Of a stretch of DNA of 53,097 nt, positions 51,016-53,097 are shown piece after piece; positions within the stretch are counted from its first letter, which is position 1, and each line of letters starts with the position of its first letter. Source of the DNA: VAZQ01 sp035293945. GTDB taxonomy: Bacteria > Pseudomonadota > Alphaproteobacteria > Rhizobiales > Xanthobacteraceae. The translations under genes were made by a program, and so were the position numbers. The notes under the pieces were generated by a model. It had not been told where the DNA came from, did no database searches, and saw nothing but the letters and a program-made list of their open reading frames with translations. The stretch covers positions 1 to 53,097 of the forward strand of contig DATGLV010000023.1 of NCBI GenBank assembly GCA_035293945.1, given 5' to 3'.

Positions 51016-51750
51016 TCAGCTCATGTCCGCGATACTGAGCGGATTCGTGGGGAACGGCTTGTCGAGGTATTTGGCAACGTTCTCGCGATTGACCTCGATC
51101 ACGCCCGGGAAGTTGATCAGCTTCCAGCCGGCCTTGTTGCGGTTTCCCCCATAGATCGGGTCGGAGAACATGCCTTCCATCACGGTCTGATAGACCGTGG
51201 TCCAGAACACCCGTGCCGGCGGTCCGCTGTCGAAATTGACCTTGCCCGCGGAGAGGCCGATCAGCACTTCCTCGCGTTCTTTCTCGTCAAGGCGATCAAA
51301 CGACTTGCTGTAGGTCTTGCGGCAATAGGCATTGGTCGCTTCGATGCCGGCGCGATAGAGCTCGGCGGGCGTGAGCGGAAGCTGATAGCCCTGGCTCGGC
51401 ACTCCCTTCTTCCACGGGCCCTGCATGTAAAGGCGATCTCCCTTGCCCCAGCTGCCGGCGAGCGCTCGATCGATGTAGATGTTGATGCCGATATCAGTGC
51501 CTTTGGGGGAAAGCTCGTCGGCCGGTATCATGTGGTCGACGAGCGCCTCCACGAACGCCGCCTCCTCGATGTTGAGGAAGGCGTAGCCGGGCGACGCGGG
51601 GACAGTCACGGTTTGCGCCTGCGCCGGTGCGGTCAGCTCGAGGTTTGTGGTTGTGCTGACGGCAGCTGCGCCGCCCACGACCGCGCCTTTGAGAAAGTCG
51701 CGGCGGCCGAGCCCAGCCTCTCCGGCCTGATCTTTGCTGCGATCGTCCAT
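51016..51750 (-). CDS. gluconate 2-dehydrogenase subunit 3 family protein (Tat-exported)
   Basis: A 244-residue small subunit with a Tat leader (GLGRRDFLKGAVVGGAAAV near residue 13). FLNIEEAAFVEALVDHMIPADELSPKGTDIGINIYIDRALAGSWG near residue 59 is the typical core of this family, which helps membrane-bound GMC dehydrogenases reach the periplasm. I chose the ATG at 51750 with AGGAG 3 bases upstream; the longer frame is not supported. It forms an operon with the GMC and cytochrome genes. Confidence 0.87.
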   Translation of the reverse strand: MDDRSKDQAGEAGLGRRDFLKGAVVGGAAAVSTTTNLELTAPAQAQTVTVPASPGYAFLNIEEAAFVEALVDHMIPADELSPKGTDIGINIYIDRALAGSWGKGDRLYMQGPWKKGVPSQGYQLPLTPAELYRAGIEATNAYCRKTYSKSFDRLDEKEREEVLIGLSAGKVNFDSGPPARVFWTTVYQTVMEGMFSDPIYGGNRNKAGWKLINFPGVIEVNRENVAKYLDKPFPTNPLSIADMS

Positions 51751-51985
51751 CTGCTCCTCCTTGTTCCGGGTTCGATAGGTCGGCCCGGCAAGCGTTTCCC
51801 GGAGCACAAAATGCGCTTTTAGGAGGGCAGCGGCAAGACCACCTTCGGCAACCCCCGACTGGCTGAGCGGCGCCAAGACGGTGTAACGTCCTACGTCGTA
51901 ACGTCTCACGTCGTCCGCGATTACCGCGCATGCAAGCCGCGGCCAAAACAACAAAAGCCGTTAAGAACTATTGGGGAGGAGTCTG

Positions 51986-52819
51986 ATGTCCCGCTACGTG
52001 ATGGCCGCGCTCGCGCTGGCCGCGATGCTGGCGATGCCGCAGGGCGTACGTGCCTTCGATGAAAGCCGATATCCGGATTGGTCCGGGCAATGGAGCCGCG
52101 TGCCCGACGGAGCACCGCCGCGCTACGATCCGACCAAGCCCCTGCGCAAGCAGGAAGCCCCGCAGAAGGCTGAATACGAAGTCCTGCACCAGGCCAGCAT
52201 GGCGGATCAGGATGCCGGCGGACTCGGCGCCGACACCGCCTATCACTGCCTGCCGCACGGTATGCCGCGGCAGATGGCAGGCGTCTCGCCGATGGAATTC
52301 CTCATCTCGCCGGGCGTGACCCACGTATTGTACGAGGTCATGAACATCACGACGCGGCGCATCTATACCGACGGACGCGACTGGCCCAAGGATGCGCAGC
52401 CGACCTATGCGGGTTATTCGCTCGGACACTGGATCGATTCAACCGGCAGCGGCCGCTACGACACACTCGAGGTGGAGACGAGGTTTCTGCGCGGTCCACG
52501 CGTCCTGGATCAGAGCGGTCTGCAGACCGCTGCAGATGATGACGGTGCGGTGAAGGAGCGCATTTATCTCGACCCAGCCGATCCGGAGATTCTGCACGAT
52601 GCCATCACCACGTTCGACAATTCCTTCACGCGGCCGTGGTCGGTGCTCAAGAGCTATCGCCGCGCCAAGAACGTGATCTGGACAGAGGACAGCTGTATCG
52701 AAGGCAACCCGCACATCTTCATCGGCAAGGATGTGTATTTCATCAGTGCCGACGGCGCCCTGATGCCGGTGAAGAAAGGACAAGCTCCACCGAGCTTGAA
52801 GTATTTCGAAAAGAAGTAG
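51986..52819 (+). CDS. exported protein of the five-copy unknown family (copy 5)
   Basis: A 277-residue member with a Sec signal ending VRA near residue 23. Family marks: RYPDWSGQWSR, AEYEVLHQAS, AGGLG, cysteine 1 in YHCLPHGMPRQM, RRIYTDGRDWP, GYSLGHWID, LEVETRFLRGPR, VKERIYLD, HDAIT, TRPW, cysteine 2 in DSCIEGN, ISADGALMP and APPSLKYF. It is the most divergent copy (QKAEY for LTPEY, DDD for DNQ). The ATG at 51986 has GGGGAGGAG upstream. It is divergent from the dehydrogenase operon, 235 bases away. Confidence 0.82.
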   Translation: MSRYVMAALALAAMLAMPQGVRAFDESRYPDWSGQWSRVPDGAPPRYDPTKPLRKQEAPQKAEYEVLHQASMADQDAGGLGADTAYHCLPHGMPRQMAGVSPMEFLISPGVTHVLYEVMNITTRRIYTDGRDWPKDAQPTYAGYSLGHWIDSTGSGRYDTLEVETRFLRGPRVLDQSGLQTAADDDGAVKERIYLDPADPEILHDAITTFDNSFTRPWSVLKSYRRAKNVIWTEDSCIEGNPHIFIGKDVYFISADGALMPVKKGQAPPSLKYFEKK

Positions 52820-52847
52820 CGGCTGCGACGGAATTATTTCGCCAGGG

Positions 52848-52949
52848 GTCGTCCCGGCCGAGCAAAGCGAGAGCCGGGATCCATACGCCGCGCGAGAGGG
52901 CCGCAGCGGTCTGGATCCCTGCTTTCGCACTGCTTTCGCTAAGGACGAC
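52848..52949. repeat. dispersed palindromic repeat
   Basis: Arms GTCGTCC (52848-52854) and GGACGAC (52943-52949), with CGGGATCCATAC and TCTGGATCCC as inner arms. Another typical Hyphomicrobiales intergenic repeat; it directly follows the copy 5 gene. The remaining 148 bases to the window end show no gene. Confidence 0.65.
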
Positions 52950-53097
52950 GCGGCGTGGCTAGTACCCACTTTTCTTTGTGGGTGAGTCATGATTCAAGAT
53001 CGGGATGATTCCCGACGCAAGAGAGGTTCGGCTCAAGCCGAAGATACGCAAGGTGCTTGAGGCGCGCTGCCGAGCGCTGAGCACCCCGCAAAGCGAG

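Overview
The window looks like a chromosomal stretch from a high-GC alphaproteobacterium of the order Hyphomicrobiales (Bradyrhizobium/Xanthobacteraceae type). I infer this from the gene content: a complete C-P lyase set with its GntR regulator, a DUF768-like protein, tripartite tricarboxylate (TTT) transporters and GlcG. I also infer it from dispersed palindromic repeats that I recognise from that order. I see no rRNA, tRNA, CRISPR array, insertion sequence, integrase or phage gene.

Layout. Positions 1-3.5 kb hold a rhodanese fold lacking its cysteine, a cysteine-dioxygenase-like cupin, a Tat-exported amidohydrolase and an enoyl-CoA hydratase. Positions 3.8-9.2 kb hold a P-type cation ATPase, a Na+/phosphate symporter with a PhoU-like tail and a PPK2 polyphosphate kinase, which suggests ion and phosphate homeostasis. 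Positions 9.5-11.4 kb carry small exported proteins, one broken by a frameshift.

Positions 11.7-31.3 kb form a catabolic region. A long plus-strand run (16.3-26.8 kb) encodes a hydroxycinnamoyl-CoA hydratase/lyase-like crotonase, a MaoC hydratase, an acyl-CoA ligase, an aldehyde dehydrogenase and a MarR regulator. It continues with an argininosuccinate-lyase-like protein, a full TctC-TctB-TctA transporter and an exported class II aldolase. A divergent minus-strand pair carries a near-identical second exported aldolase and an exported protein of unknown family. The same GTTAG/CTAAC operator motif occurs between these divergent units and again before a GlcG-racemase pair at 27.2 kb. This suggests one regulon, probably controlled by the MarR protein.

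Positions 31.5-45.8 kb encode phosphonate use. phnG-H-I-J-(GNAT)-K-L-M-N run leftward and phnF rightward from a shared palindrome. A second rightward group holds a hexapeptide acetyltransferase, a second PhnM, a DUF1045 2H phosphoesterase and the transporter phnD-C-E. No phnP is present. Positions 45.8-52.8 kb hold an alpha/beta hydrolase, an atypical SDR, a DUF1330 protein and a three-gene membrane-type dehydrogenase (Tat small subunit, GMC flavoprotein, cytochrome c).

The most distinctive feature is one exported protein family of unknown function present five times (11.7, 14.2, 29.9, 39.3 and 52.0 kb). All copies share two invariant cysteines and a TDGRD motif, and each lies next to a different catabolic or phosphonate unit.
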